A stretch of DNA of 45,073 nt from Halomonas sp. 54_146 (GCF_001507855.1 NZ_LGEN01000028.1:1-45073); one strand, 5' to 3'. Counted from the stretch's first letter, positions 1-9,003 are shown. Notes: a model not told the origin generated them from the letters alone. Numbers and translations are program-made.

Positions 1-108
1 TAACCAAGCCATTCCCTCGGGCAGTCGTCTTGGAAGCAGAAACCAGGAAGGTAACGACCTGGGAATCCGCCACTACAATCTCTGATTTAGTGGTCGGAGT
101 ATGTCAAA
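1..108 (+). mobile_element. Probable right end of an IS200/IS605-family element (tnpB 3' end / omega-RNA 3' end)
   Basis: The first ~108 bases carry three nested hairpins: CCAAG(4-8)/CTTGG(29-33), CCAGG(43-47)/CCTGG(58-62), and a strong terminal one at 66-98 (TCCG + CCACTA, 12-base loop, TAGTGG, one bulged T, CGGA). The arrangement GGGAATCC-hairpin-GGAG-TATGTCAA is what I know from the right ends of IS605/IS1341-type tnpB elements, where the last tnpB codons, the omega-RNA scaffold and the right-end hairpin overlap. Two frames stay open from the window edge into this region, so which one is the tnpB tail cannot be decided. Only the extreme 3' end is in the window, so the call rests on form, not on a transposase. 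Confidence 0.5.
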
Positions 109-164
109 CGGCTATGCTTTATACGACTATGTTTTGTACCCTCCAAGACCATTGATAGCGAAAT

Positions 165-185
165 GTGATCCTTGGTATGGATCAC
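165..185 (+). promoter_or_regulatory. thrS leader operator hairpin mimicking the tRNA-Thr anticodon arm
   Basis: GTGATCC (165-171) pairs perfectly with GGATCAC (179-185), leaving a 7-base loop TTGGTAT (172-178). A 7-base loop with U at the second position, GGU in the anticodon positions and A after it is an anticodon loop; the E. coli tRNA-Thr(GGU) loop is UUGGUAA, one base different. The hairpin lies 42 to 22 bases before the thrS start, just upstream of the Shine-Dalgarno AAGGA (196-200). In E. coli, ThrRS represses its own translation by binding anticodon-like hairpins in its leader; the same control is inferred here. Confidence 0.75.
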
Positions 186-206
186 CACTGCGCTCAAGGA
201 ATCTGA

Positions 207-2129
207 ATGCCTATTGTTACCCTGCCTGACGGCAGTCAAAAAACGTTTGAAGAACCGCTTTCCATTATGCAACTCGCAGAATCCATTGGCCCTGGTTTGG
301 CTAAGGCCTGTGTAGCTGGGAAGATTGATGGTGTGCTGGTAGATGCCGCCGATCTGATTGAGCAAGATGCAAAAGTGGCGATTATCACCGCGCGTGATGC
401 TGAAGGGCTGGAAATTATCCGTCACTCCTGCGCGCATCTCATCGGTCATGCGGTTAAACAGATGTACCCCGAGGCCAAAATGGCGATTGGGCCAGTGATT
501 GATGACGGCTTTTATTACGATATTGAATTTGGCCAATCAGTCTCGCCTGAAGACCTTGACGCCATCGAAGCGCGCATGCAATCACTGATTGAGCGTGAGT
601 ATGACGTGGTACGCGAATACGTTGACCGCGACCAGGCAATGCTGACCTTTTTACATCGTGATGAACCCTATAAGCAGGAGATTGTGCGCGAAATTCCCAA
701 CGATGCGACAATCCGGCTTTATCATCATGAAGAGTACACCGACATGTGCCGCGGGCCGCATGTGCCGAATACTCGCCATTTAAAAGCCTTCAAACTTACT
801 AAGTTAGCGGGTGCTTATTGGCGTGGCGACTCAGCCAATACCATGCTAACGCGTATTTACGGCACCGCTTGGGGCGATAAAAAACAGCTCAAAGCCTATC
901 TCAAGCGTCTTGAAGAAGCGGAAAAGCGAGACCACCGTAAGCTCGCCCGTAAAATGGACTTATTCCATATTCAGGAAGAAGCGCCAGGTATGGTGTTTTG
1001 GCATCCCAATGGCTGGACGATGTACCAGGCATTGGAAGAGTACATGCGCAATATTCAGCGCGAGCATGGCTACCAAGAAATCAAAACACCGCAGGTGGTA
1101 GATCTATCCTTGTGGAAGAAATCAGGCCACTGGGGTCACTACAGTGAGCTAATGTTTACCACTGAGTCGGAAAAGCGCGAGTACGCGGTCAAGCCTATGA
1201 ACTGTCCTTGCCACGTGCAGGTGTTTAATCAAGGGTTGAAAAGCTACCGTGATTTACCGCTGCGTTTGGCTGAGTTTGGTAGCTGCCACCGCAATGAACC
1301 TTCCGGTTCGCTGCATGGTCTGATGCGCGTGCGTGGCTTTACCCAAGATGACGCGCATATTTTCTGCACTGAAGGCCAAATTCAAGCAGAGGCCGAAGAT
1401 TTTATCGCGCTAACGCTGCATGTTTATAAAACGCTAGGATTTGAAGACGTAGAGCTGAAGCTTTCGACTCGCCCAGATGACTTTTTGGGTGAGGCAGAAA
1501 TGTGGGATCAGGCTGAGAAGGGGCTTGAGGCTGCGTTGAATGCAACGGGCCTGGAGTGGGAGTTACAGCCGGGTGAAGGTGCTTTTTACGGACCTAAAAT
1601 TGAGTTTGCGCTACGCGATTGCCTGAATCGTGTATGGCAATGTGGTACCCTGCAGCTAGATTTTAATTTGCCAGGGCGTTTAGGGGCTCAATTCGTTGAC
1701 GAAGATGGTCTACGTAAGACCCCTGTCATGCTGCATCGTGCAATTTTAGGCTCTTTCGAGCGTTTCCTGGGGATTCTGATTGAGCACTATGCCGGCGCTA
1801 TGCCATTATGGCTTGCCCCACAGCAGGCGGTAGTCATGACTATCACTGATTCACAGCGCGAATATGCGCTTGAATTGGAGAAACGCCTGCAAAAAAGTGG
1901 CTTGCGTGTTAAAGCGGACTTGAGGAACGAGAAGATCGGCTTTAAAATCCGTGAACATACGTTACAAAAAGTTCCCTATCTCCTCGTGGTAGGAGATAAG
2001 GAAGTTGAAGCTGACTCAGTGGCCGTGCGAACACGCAGCGGCGAAAACCTCGGTATCATGACGGTCGATGAATTTATTGAGCGCCATACTACTGAGAGAG
2101 CAGCCCTGGCGACATCGTCAATTGCCTAA
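207..2129 (+). CDS. thrS: Threonyl-tRNA synthetase
   Basis: Charges tRNA-Thr with threonine in the cytoplasm; class II synthetase of 640 residues, close to the 642 of E. coli. In order it shows an N-terminal TGS domain (about 1-62), the editing domain with the HSCAHLIGH motif (HxxxH) near residue 75, the catalytic core with the zinc-binding cysteine in MNCPCH and motif 2 around [11 protein letters not shown], and a C-terminal anticodon-binding domain from about residue 535. The ATG at 207 follows AAGGA with a 6-base spacer. It heads the thrS-infC-rpmI-rplT cluster, and its stop codon is embedded in the infC ribosome-binding site. The leader hairpin at 165-185 suggests translational self-control. 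Confidence 0.98.
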   Translation: MPIVTLPDGSQKTFEEPLSIMQLAESIGPGLAKACVAGKIDGVLVDAADLIEQDAKVAIITARDAEGLEIIRHSCAHLIGHAVKQMYPEAKMAIGPVIDDGFYYDIEFGQSVSPEDLDAIEARMQSLIEREYDVVREYVDRDQAMLTFLHRDEPYKQEIVREIPNDATIRLYHHEEYTDMCRGPHVPNTRHLKAFKLTKLAGAYWRGDSANTMLTRIYGTAWGDKKQLKAYLKRLEEAEKRDHRKLARKMDLFHIQEEAPGMVFWHPNGWTMYQALEEYMRNIQREHGYQEIKTPQVVDLSLWKKSGHWGHYSELMFTTESEKREYAVKPMNCPCHVQVFNQGLKSYRDLPLRLAEFGSCHRNEPSGSLHGLMRVRGFTQDDAHIFCTEGQIQAEAEDFIALTLHVYKTLGFEDVELKLSTRPDDFLGEAEMWDQAEKGLEAALNATGLEWELQPGEGAFYGPKIEFALRDCLNRVWQCGTLQLDFNLPGRLGAQFVDEDGLRKTPVMLHRAILGSFERFLGILIEHYAGAMPLWLAPQQAVVMTITDSQREYALELEKRLQKSGLRVKADLRNEKIGFKIREHTLQKVPYLLVVGDKEVEADSVAVRTRSGENLGIMTVDEFIERHTTERAALATSSIA

Positions 2130-2144
2130 GGAGACGGAGCGATC
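2128..2144 (+). promoter_or_regulatory. infC ribosome-binding site and ATC start, overlapping the thrS stop codon
   Basis: AAGGAG at 2128-2133 shares two bases with the thrS TAA (2127-2129) and lies 8 bases before ATC (2142-2144). There is no competing Shine-Dalgarno before the ATG at 2190, where the upstream sequence is CGCCCACCA. This decides the infC start. Confidence 0.88.
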
Positions 2145-2681
2145 AAGCGAAGCAATCAGCGAGGGCGTCCAGCAGACAAACGCCCACCAATGAACGAGCG
2201 AATTGTTGAAGAAGAAGTGCGCCTTATTGGTAGCGACGGTGAGCAGTTGGGTGTCGTGCCCACCACCGAAGCGCTAGAGCGTGCTGAATCCGAAAGCCTG
2301 GATCTCGTGCAAATTTCAAATGCCGACCCCATCGTCTGTAAGGTTATGGATTACGGCAAGTTCGTTTTTGAGGCCAAGAAGCAGAAGGCAGCTCAAAAGA
2401 AGAAGCAAAAGCAAATTCAGGTTAAGGAAGTTAAGTTCCGGCCTGGCACCGACGAAGGCGATTATCAGGTCAAGCTTAAGAATCTGACGCGCTTTCTGGA
2501 AGGTGGTGACAAGGGCAAAGTCACACTGCGCTTCCGTGGTCGTGAAATGGCGCACCAAGACATCGGTCGTAAACTGATGGAAAGGATCGCGGCAGACCTG
2601 GAAGAGATCGGTTTGGTTGAAGCTTTCCCGAAAATGGAAGGGCGCCAGATGATCATGATTATTGCCCCGAAGAAGAAGTGA
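2142..2681 (+). CDS. infC: Translation initiation factor IF-3 (ATC start codon)
   Basis: IF-3 binds the 30S subunit, blocks premature 50S joining and rejects wrong initiator tRNAs and start codons. The first in-frame ATG is at 2190, but that would remove 16 conserved N-terminal residues. The open frame extends upstream through [16 protein letters not shown] to an ATC at 2142, preceded by a perfect AAGGAG (2128-2133) with an 8-base spacer, so the start is ATC and the protein has 179 residues (180 in E. coli, which starts at ATT). N-domain, lysine-rich linker (around [13 protein letters not shown]) and C-domain are all present. The Shine-Dalgarno overlaps the thrS stop. Non-AUG initiation is the known basis of infC self-repression. 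Confidence 0.95.
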   Translation: MKRSNQRGRPADKRPPMNERIVEEEVRLIGSDGEQLGVVPTTEALERAESESLDLVQISNADPIVCKVMDYGKFVFEAKKQKAAQKKKQKQIQVKEVKFRPGTDEGDYQVKLKNLTRFLEGGDKGKVTLRFRGREMAHQDIGRKLMERIAADLEEIGLVEAFPKMEGRQMIMIIAPKKK

Positions 2682-2699
2682 TCCAACGGCGAAATCAAC

Positions 2700-2727
2700 G
2701 GGCCATCGTGAGAGCGGTGGTCGGCCC
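2700..2727 (+). promoter_or_regulatory. Hairpin between infC and rpmI, possible ribosomal protein L20 control site
   Basis: GGGCC (2700-2704) pairs with GGCCC (2723-2727), with further pairing inside (ATC with GGT around a bulged C). It sits in the 82-base gap before rpmI. In E. coli, L20 represses rpmI-rplT by binding RNA structures in this part of the operon. The hairpin is seen; its L20 function is inferred from position only. Confidence 0.35.
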
Positions 2728-2763
2728 TGGGTTTTCTAAAAAATATCGAGCGGAGTATCCCTC

Positions 2764-2958
2764 ATGCCGAAAATCAAAAGCAACAGCGGCGCTGCGAAGC
2801 GCTTTAAGAAGACCGCTAGCGGCTTTAAGCACAAGCAGTCTCATCGTAGCCACATCTTGACCAAGAAATCGACCAAGCGTAAGCGTCAATTGCGTGGAAT
2901 GAAGCAGATTCACGCGTCTGATAAAGCGCTCATCCAGCGTATGCTGCCGAATCTATAA
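2764..2958 (+). CDS. rpmI: 50S ribosomal protein L35 (bL35)
   Basis: Small basic 64-residue protein of the large ribosomal subunit. It starts [20 protein letters not shown] and continues with the conserved [23 protein letters not shown] stretch spread over residues 22-45. The ATG at 2764 follows GGAG (2756-2759). It lies between infC and rplT in the standard order and has the usual length. Overlapping frames on both strands are shadows of its lysine/arginine-rich coding. Confidence 0.97.
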   Translation: MPKIKSNSGAAKRFKKTASGFKHKQSHRSHILTKKSTKRKRQLRGMKQIHASDKALIQRMLPNL

Positions 2959-2975
2959 TTCGGGTTTTCGTTTTT

Positions 2976-3001
2976 CTGAGTGCACCATTTTTGTGCCTCA
3001 G
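2976..3001 (+). other. Small hairpin between rpmI and rplT
   Basis: CTGAG (2976-2980) and GCAC (2982-2985) pair with GTGC (2993-2996) and CTCAG (2997-3001), with one bulged T and a CATTTTT loop. There is no T-run after it, so it does not look like a terminator. It may be an mRNA stability or processing element. Confidence 0.4.
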
Positions 3002-3022
3002 CCTTAAAGTCAGGAGTGTGTT

Positions 3023-3376
3023 ATGACTCGAGTTAAACGTGGCGTAGTTGCGCGTCGTCGCCATAAAAAAGTATTGAAGCTTGCCAAAGGTTACTACGGT
3101 GCCCGTTCGCGCGTTTTCCGCGTTGCCAAGCAAGCCGTTATTAAAGCTGGTCAGTACGCTTACCGTGACCGTCGCAACCGTAAGCGCCAGTTCCGTGCGC
3201 TATGGATCCAGCGTATTAACGCCGGTGCACGCATCAACGGTATGTCTTACAGCCGCTTTGTAGGCGGCCTTAAGAAAGCCGGTATTGAAATCGACCGTAA
3301 AGTATTGGCCGATTTGGCAGTGCACGAGAAGGCCGCGTTCGCTGCCATCGTGGAAAAAGCCAAGGCTGCCCAATAA
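3023..3376 (+). CDS. rplT: 50S ribosomal protein L20 (bL20)
   Basis: 117-residue rRNA-binding protein needed early in 50S assembly; the family is normally 117-118 residues. It starts [39 protein letters not shown] in successive blocks, with the conserved [20 protein letters not shown] core and the [19 protein letters not shown]-domain that in E. coli also binds the operon mRNA for self-repression. The ATG at 3023 follows AGGAG (3011-3015). It is the last gene before the strong terminator at 3444-3477. Confidence 0.98.
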   Translation: MTRVKRGVVARRRHKKVLKLAKGYYGARSRVFRVAKQAVIKAGQYAYRDRRNRKRQFRALWIQRINAGARINGMSYSRFVGGLKKAGIEIDRKVLADLAVHEKAAFAAIVEKAKAAQ

Positions 3377-3420
3377 GGTAGTTTACACTGGCTAAAACAT
3401 TGCCCGTGTAATCAACCTGA

Positions 3421-3477
3421 GGTCATTTCAGAGTGACCCATCCAGGGGAAGAGCAGCCGCTCTTCCCCTGTTTTTTT
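3421..3477 (+). terminator. Rho-independent terminator / possible pheST attenuator
   Basis: AGGGGAAGAGC (3444-3454) pairs perfectly with GCTCTTCCCCT (3459-3469) around AGCC, followed after one G by seven T (3471-3477). A smaller hairpin GGTCA (3421-3425)/TGACC (3434-3438) precedes it. In E. coli the same position holds the pheM attenuator. No phenylalanine-rich leader peptide ends before this stem, so plain termination or another control is as likely. Confidence 0.85.
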
Positions 3478-3524
3478 GCCACCTTCAACGTGCCACGCCA
3501 TCTTTAAAGATGGATATCGCTTAA

Positions 3525-4559
<1,035 letters not shown>

Positions 4560-4585
4560 GACCGCCGCCAAATACAGGATCAACC

Positions 4586-6967
4586 ATGAAATTTTCAGAA
4601 CAGTGGCTGCGTGAGTGGGTATCGCCGCAGCTTGATACACAGGCGATTGCCGATCAGATCACCATGGCCGGTTTGGAAGTCGATGCTGTCGAAGCAGTAG
4701 CGGCGGCGTTCAGTGGCGTGGTGGTGGCAGAGGTGCTGAGTAAAGAAAAGCACCCTGATGCAGACAAACTCAACGTGTGCAGCGTTGATGATGGCAGTGG
4801 CGACCCCGTTCAGGTTGTCTGCGGAGCGCCCAATGTCGATATTGGCCAAAAAATCCCGTTTGCTCGCGTAGGTGGCGTGCTACCGGGCGACTTTAAAATC
4901 AAAAAAGCCAAGCTGCGCGGCGTTGAATCACGCGGGATGATTTGTTCGGCATCAGAGCTGGGGCTTGAAGAAGAGGTTTCTGCAGGGATTTTAGTGCTTC
5001 CCGCTTCAGCACCGGTAGGTGTCGATTTCAGGGAGTTCATGCATCTTAATGACATGACGATTGAAGTCGATTTGACGCCTAACCGCGGCGACTGCTTAAG
5101 CATTAAGGGGCTGGCGCGTGAAGTCGGTGTGCTTAACCGTCTACCGGTTAGCGGGCCTGACATAGAGCCCGTTGCTGCCCAAGTTGAAGACACTTTTGCT
5201 ATCAGCATTGAAGCGCCGCAGCAGTGCCCCCGCTACATAGGCCGTATCATTAAAGGCGTCAATGTTAAGGCGGAAACGCCGCTGTGGATGGTCGAGCGTC
5301 TGCGTCGTAGCGGCGTGCGTTCTATTGACCCGGTAGTCGATGTCACCAACTACGTGATGCTTGAGTTAGGCCAGCCACTGCACGCTTTTGATCGTGACAA
5401 TCTTGAAGGTGGCATGGTAATACGCATGGCGAAGCCGGGCGAACGTTTAACCCTGCTAGATGGCAGCGACGTTGAGCTACGCCCGGAAACCCTAGTGATT
5501 GCTGATCATAATGGTCCGCTGGCGATGGCGGGGATCATGGGGGGCGAGAACTCTGGCGTTAACGAAAATACGCATACTATTTTCCTTGAGTCTGCCTATT
5601 TTACCCCTCTTGCGATTGCTGGGCAGGCGCGCTCCTATGGCCTGCATACCGATGCTTCGCACCGTTTCGAACGGGGTGTTGACCCCGAGCTAACGCCTAT
5701 AGCCGTCGAGCGGGCAACCCAGCTGCTCATTGAGATATGCGGTGGGCAAGCGGGGCCCGTGGTTGAAGCGCAAAGCGCTGATGATATGCCCGCAGAGCGC
5801 GCCATTATGTTGCGCAGTGCACGCTTGGAAAAAGCGCTGTCAAAAACGCTTGAGAACAGCGATGTCACCGATATTTTGCAGCGCTTAGGGCTTGGCGTGA
5901 GTGTGCAAGATGACGGCTGGAAGGTGATCGCACCGAGCTGGCGTTTTGACCTAGCCATTGAAGAAGATCTGATCGAAGAGGTTGCACGCGTTCACGGTTA
6001 TAACAATTTACCGGTGCGTCGCCCGGCGGCACGTTTGGCGTTGCAACCGGCAGATGAGGCAAGGCTTACGCAGTCGCGCTTGCGCCTGCAGATGGTGGCC
6101 CGCGGGTTTCAGGAGGCAATTACCTACAGTTTTGTTGCTCCTGAACTCCAGGCAGCGATTCTACCAGACGCAGTATCGCCGGTCTTAGCTAACCCTATCT
6201 CCGCTGATTTGTCGGTAATGCGCGCAAGCTTATTGCCAGGGTTGGTGCGCGCCATGGAATACAACCTTAATCGTCAGCAGACCCGCGTGCGGTTATTTGA
6301 AACTGGGCTAGTCTTTAACGGCGAGTTGGATGCTTTATCACAAGTGCCCATGCTGGGTGCGTTAGTGTGCGGCACGCGGGAAGCGGAGGGCTGGAGCGGC
6401 GCTAAAGAGCGTGTCGATTTCTATGACCTAAAAGGCGATTTGGAAAGCGTGCTCGCGTTGGGAGGCAGTGCTGAAGCATGGCGCTTTGAGCCTGCTGAGC
6501 ACCCTGCGCTTCACCCTGGGCAGAGTGCTCAGCTACTGCACAATGGCGAGCCAGCGGGCTGGATGGGGACTTTACATCCTCAAGTTCGCGCAACGCTGGG
6601 CTTAAAGATGGATGCCGTCGTGTTTGAAGTGCGTCTAGACAAATTGAGCCAAGGTCAGATCCCTGCTTTTGAACCACTGTCTCGCTTCCCTGAAGTACGC
6701 CGTGATCTTGCTTTCATACTTAAAGAAGCAACACCTGTACAGGCGCTGCTGGATTGTGCCAAGCAGCAAGCGGGAGACTATCTTCAAAACATCAAGCTAT
6801 TTGATGTTTATGCAGGTAAGGGCGTTGCAGAAGGGCATAAGAGTATTGCATTGGGCTTGACCTGGCAGCATCCATCGCGCACGCTAAACGATGAGGAAAT
6901 CAATCAGTTGGTCGATTCAATCGTGACACAAGTACGTGTCACGCTAGATGCTGAACTGCGCGGCTAA
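4586..6967 (+). CDS. pheT: Phenylalanyl-tRNA synthetase beta subunit
   Basis: Large PheRS subunit, 793 residues (795 in E. coli). The N-terminus MKFSEQWLREWV is followed by the EMAP/tRNA-binding fold (about 40-150, with KHPDADKLNVCSVD), the B3/B4 editing domain that removes Tyr-tRNA-Phe (about 210-400), the B5 domain, the catalytic-like core, and the C-terminal anticodon-binding FDX-ACB domain (from about 700, FPEVRRDLAFIL). ATG at 4586 follows AGGA. It forms an operon with pheS; ihfA follows 115 bases later. Confidence 0.97.
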   Translation: MKFSEQWLREWVSPQLDTQAIADQITMAGLEVDAVEAVAAAFSGVVVAEVLSKEKHPDADKLNVCSVDDGSGDPVQVVCGAPNVDIGQKIPFARVGGVLPGDFKIKKAKLRGVESRGMICSASELGLEEEVSAGILVLPASAPVGVDFREFMHLNDMTIEVDLTPNRGDCLSIKGLAREVGVLNRLPVSGPDIEPVAAQVEDTFAISIEAPQQCPRYIGRIIKGVNVKAETPLWMVERLRRSGVRSIDPVVDVTNYVMLELGQPLHAFDRDNLEGGMVIRMAKPGERLTLLDGSDVELRPETLVIADHNGPLAMAGIMGGENSGVNENTHTIFLESAYFTPLAIAGQARSYGLHTDASHRFERGVDPELTPIAVERATQLLIEICGGQAGPVVEAQSADDMPAERAIMLRSARLEKALSKTLENSDVTDILQRLGLGVSVQDDGWKVIAPSWRFDLAIEEDLIEEVARVHGYNNLPVRRPAARLALQPADEARLTQSRLRLQMVARGFQEAITYSFVAPELQAAILPDAVSPVLANPISADLSVMRASLLPGLVRAMEYNLNRQQTRVRLFETGLVFNGELDALSQVPMLGALVCGTREAEGWSGAKERVDFYDLKGDLESVLALGGSAEAWRFEPAEHPALHPGQSAQLLHNGEPAGWMGTLHPQVRATLGLKMDAVVFEVRLDKLSQGQIPAFEPLSRFPEVRRDLAFILKEATPVQALLDCAKQQAGDYLQNIKLFDVYAGKGVAEGHKSIALGLTWQHPSRTLNDEEINQLVDSIVTQVRVTLDAELRG

Positions 6968-7030
6968 CAATAACCAAAATCTCGCCACGAAGCTTATCAC
7001 GCTCTTGGCAATGCGTTTACTACTGCACGG

Positions 7031-7057
7031 TTGACACGGCGAGCCTATTGCTGTGTT
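7031..7057 (+). promoter_or_regulatory. Possible ihfA promoter
   Basis: A perfect -35 box TTGACA (7031-7036) stands in the pheT-ihfA gap. The -10 is unclear: TGTGTT (7052-7057) at 15 bases is the best candidate. Independent ihfA promoters are known in enterobacteria; this one is tentative. Confidence 0.35.
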
Positions 7058-7082
7058 TGCTTCAAGGATAAGGAGAAGCCTT

Positions 7083-7382
7083 ATGGGTGCGTTGACCAAA
7101 GCAGAGTTGGCTGAACATTTACATACCGAGCTAACCCTGTCCAAGCGAGAAGCGAAAGCCATGGTCGAAGCTTTTTTTGAGGAGATTCGAGCCTGTCTGC
7201 GTGAAAACGAACAGGTAAAGTTATCGGGCTTTGGTAACTTTGATCTGCGTGATAAGCGGGAACGTCCAGGGCGAAACCCCAAAACCGGTGAGGAAATCCC
7301 TATTTCCGCTCGGCGTGTAGTCACTTTTCGTCCTGGGCAGAAGCTCAAACAGCAAGTCGAGCGCTATGTGGGCGGTGAGTGA
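7083..7382 (+). CDS. ihfA: Integration host factor alpha subunit
   Basis: DNA-bending protein that pairs with IHF-beta and acts in transcription, replication and recombination. The start is ATG 7083, 7 bases after a perfect AAGGAG (7070-7075); an upstream in-frame ATG at 7053 lacks a site and adds non-conserved residues. The 99-residue product [20 protein letters not shown] shows the DNABII fold with [29 protein letters not shown], including the intercalating proline on the beta arm (GRNPKTG). It lies directly after pheT, as in E. coli, and is followed by a terminator. Confidence 0.97.
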   Translation: MGALTKAELAEHLHTELTLSKREAKAMVEAFFEEIRACLRENEQVKLSGFGNFDLRDKRERPGRNPKTGEEIPISARRVVTFRPGQKLKQQVERYVGGE

Positions 7383-7470
7383 GATACCAAGCGAGTAAGC
7401 TCAAGGCTTAGTTGAAAGCGTGTGTTGAATAAGTGCCATAGCGTCACGCAGCTATTTAAGTCGCCATATA

Positions 7471-7501
7471 AAAGGAGGGCCTTTCGAGGCGCTCCTTTTT
7501 T
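7471..7501 (+). terminator. Rho-independent terminator after ihfA
   Basis: AAAGGAG (7471-7477) pairs with CTCCTTT (7492-7498), and GCCT (7479-7482) with AGGC (7487-7490), capped by a stable TTCG tetraloop (7483-7486) and followed by a T-run to 7501. It closes the thrS-to-ihfA block. Confidence 0.9.
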
Positions 7502-7539
7502 GTCTATTGGTTTATTGTCTATGCGTTTAGCCGCGCCCG

Positions 7540-7746
7540 CTACAGGCCACCGCCTTCAATCAGCCAGGTAATGACCACTTTGATGACGTAACCCAACATG
7601 CCAGCACCCAGAACTATAAACAGCATGATGGTGCCGAATTTGCCCGCATTCGACTTTTTGGCTAAATCCCAAATAATAAAACACATAAAAACAATTAAAC
7701 CGCCAACCATTAGCGGCGTAATCCAAGCCTCGAAGGTTTGCTGCAT
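7540..7746 (-). CDS. DUF2788-family small membrane protein
   Basis: 68-residue protein, MQQTFEAWITPLMVGGLIVF..., with two transmembrane helices (about 12-30 and 40-62) around a short cytoplasmic KKSNAGKFG loop. The IIWDLAKKSNAGKFGTIMLFIVLG segment matches my memory of DUF2788, whose function is unknown. ATG at 7746 is chosen because AGGAG (complement of 7752-7756) lies 5 bases upstream; a longer frame from 7776 would include that site. It is an isolated minus-strand gene, divergent from the flavodoxin gene. Confidence 0.75.
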   Translation of the reverse strand: MQQTFEAWITPLMVGGLIVFMCFIIWDLAKKSNAGKFGTIMLFIVLGAGMLGYVIKVVITWLIEGGGL

Positions 7747-7849
7747 GGTGACTCCTGTTGGTTCTATCACGACCACCCGGTGATGGTGACGTGTTTCATT
7801 CTAACAAGTCATGTTAATATTTGAGCAAATTCATCAGGTATTTGTCGAC

Positions 7850-7879
7850 TTGACAGTTGGCACTGTGACATTTTGACAG
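7850..7879 (+). promoter_or_regulatory. Duplicated TTGACAG with internal inverted repeat before the flavodoxin gene
   Basis: TTGACAG occurs at 7850-7856 and 7873-7879, and ACAGT (7853-7857) is inverted as ACTGT (7862-7866) around TGGC. This is 10-40 bases before the flavodoxin start and could be a promoter/operator. No good -10 box at proper spacing precedes the gene, so it is tentative. Confidence 0.25.
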
Positions 7880-7889
7880 GGGAGTAACG

Positions 7890-8354
7890 ATGCCAAAGCT
7901 GAATATATTGGTGGGTACGATGTATGGCGGCGCATTAGATGTGGCCGAGCAGGTGAAACCTTTGTTTGAGCAGGTGGGGTACAAGGTAGCTATTCTTGAA
8001 CAACCATCTCTTACTGATATCACTGAAAGCGATGCTGATTTGGCGCTGTTTTGTATATCAACAACGGGTAGCGGCGACTTTCCCGGTAATTTTGTGCCTT
8101 TTGTACGCACGTTGCGTGACCAGAGCCCATCGCTTGCTTCGCTGCGCTATGGGTTGATTGCATTAGGCGACAGCTCATACGGTGAAACCTTTTGTGGCGC
8201 AGGCCGGTCGTTAGATGCGTTGTTGGAAGATCATGGCGCAACTCGACTAGGTGAGCGTTTAGAAGTGGATGCCATGGAAACGTTTATGGCTGACGACGCT
8301 GCCATTCCCTGGGTGGAAGAGTGGATCGTTGCTCAACAGCTCAAGGTGATCTAA
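7890..8354 (+). CDS. MioC-like short-chain flavodoxin
   Basis: 154-residue flavodoxin-fold protein expected to bind FMN and shuttle electrons in the cytoplasm. The phosphate-binding loop reads GTMYGGALDVAE (residues 9-20) where the family usually has a T/S-x-T-G-N-T form, so binding may be altered. The second loop STTGSGDFPGNFVPF (about 53-67) and the ALGDSSYGETFCGAGRSLDALLEDHGA segment (about 92-118) are typical of MioC and of the flavodoxin domain of sulfite reductase. ATG follows GGGGAG (7880-7885). A membrane protein gene follows after 3 bases and is probably co-transcribed. The exact partner is unknown. Confidence 0.85.
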   Translation: MPKLNILVGTMYGGALDVAEQVKPLFEQVGYKVAILEQPSLTDITESDADLALFCISTTGSGDFPGNFVPFVRTLRDQSPSLASLRYGLIALGDSSYGETFCGAGRSLDALLEDHGATRLGERLEVDAMETFMADDAAIPWVEEWIVAQQLKVI

Positions 8355-8357
8355 GCA

Positions 8358-8735
8358 ATGCAGCATGTCCCCTATACACCTGAGCGTATTAGCGTGGCGC
8401 TGGGTTTATGCGTCGTGATGTTGGCAACGCTGCCTCGTTATATGGCGGGTGGGCACGAAGCTCGCCAAACGCTGATTATTATCGCTTTGATGGTTGTCGC
8501 TTTTGTGGCGGCTGCCCAGTGGCGCCTGCTCTCTCCAGAAGCACGTCAAAAGCTACCAGGGTTGCTTAAACGATTAACCGCCATGATGTTGTTAGGCATG
8601 GTGATAATGGGGGGTTGGCACGCGCTATTGACTGATTGGATCAGTTGGCAAGTGTTTATTTCCCATGGCGCAACGCTTGGCGTGCTGATGCATACGCTGA
8701 GTTTATGGTGGGCAGGGGAGCGCCGGCCAAGCTAA
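8358..8735 (+). CDS. Unidentified four-helix membrane protein
   Basis: 125-residue hydrophobic protein that I do not recognise. Four likely transmembrane helices lie at about 11-29, 36-53, 74-89 and 97-117, with a basic cytoplasmic loop (LSPEARQKLPGLLKRL) between the second and third. The start ATG at 8358 is 3 bases after the flavodoxin stop and a GTGATCTAAGC context gives only a weak ribosome site, suggesting translational coupling. Membership of the flavodoxin operon could mean a redox or membrane-anchor role, but nothing in the sequence (no heme ligand pattern, no cysteine pair) proves it. Confidence 0.7.
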   Translation: MQHVPYTPERISVALGLCVVMLATLPRYMAGGHEARQTLIIIALMVVAFVAAAQWRLLSPEARQKLPGLLKRLTAMMLLGMVIMGGWHALLTDWISWQVFISHGATLGVLMHTLSLWWAGERRPS

Positions 8736-8872
8736 CTCTTGGCGATAACGATTGAAAAAGTCGCTGCACGAGAAACAAAACAGTAGAATGGTCGTAATAT
8801 TGCAGCATGGCGCTAATAACGGCTTCAACGACGCTTGGAAGCATCTAAAAGCACCTAATTGCTCGCGTATTC

Positions 8873-8901
8873 CTTGTTTTTTGAAATCGCTGCCCCCATG
8901 T
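8873..8901 (+). promoter_or_regulatory. Sigma-32-like heat-shock promoter candidate before tig
   Basis: CCCCATGT (8894-8901) matches the sigma-32 -10 consensus CCCCATNT exactly. A -35-like CTTGTTT (8873-8879; consensus CTTGAAA) lies 14 bases upstream, which is normal spacing. It stands 103 bases before tig, in the 268-base gap that otherwise shows nothing recognisable. A heat-shock promoter here would suit the tig-clpP-clpX block. Confidence 0.5.
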
Positions 8902-9003
8902 TGCGAGCATGGCGCTTGCCACCATGCGCTGGGGTTCTTAAAATTGCCCCCTTGAATTTATTACATGCAATCAACAAAACGCCCAGCCGTTAGAGGACAA
9001 TTC

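Noticed and set aside
152..181. TTGATA-18-TATGGA as a thrS promoter
   Set aside because: It would start the transcript after the tRNA-like hairpin at 165-185 and the -10 match is poor. The true thrS promoter was not found.
3433..3507. GTG-started short frame with several Phe codons as a pheM-type leader peptide
   Set aside because: The Phe codons are the T-run of the terminator itself and the frame runs through the stem, unlike a real attenuator leader.
8752..8955. 67-residue plus-strand ORF between the membrane protein gene and tig
   Set aside because: Cysteine- and histidine-rich composition without recognisable domain, no Shine-Dalgarno, and it covers the presumed tig promoter.
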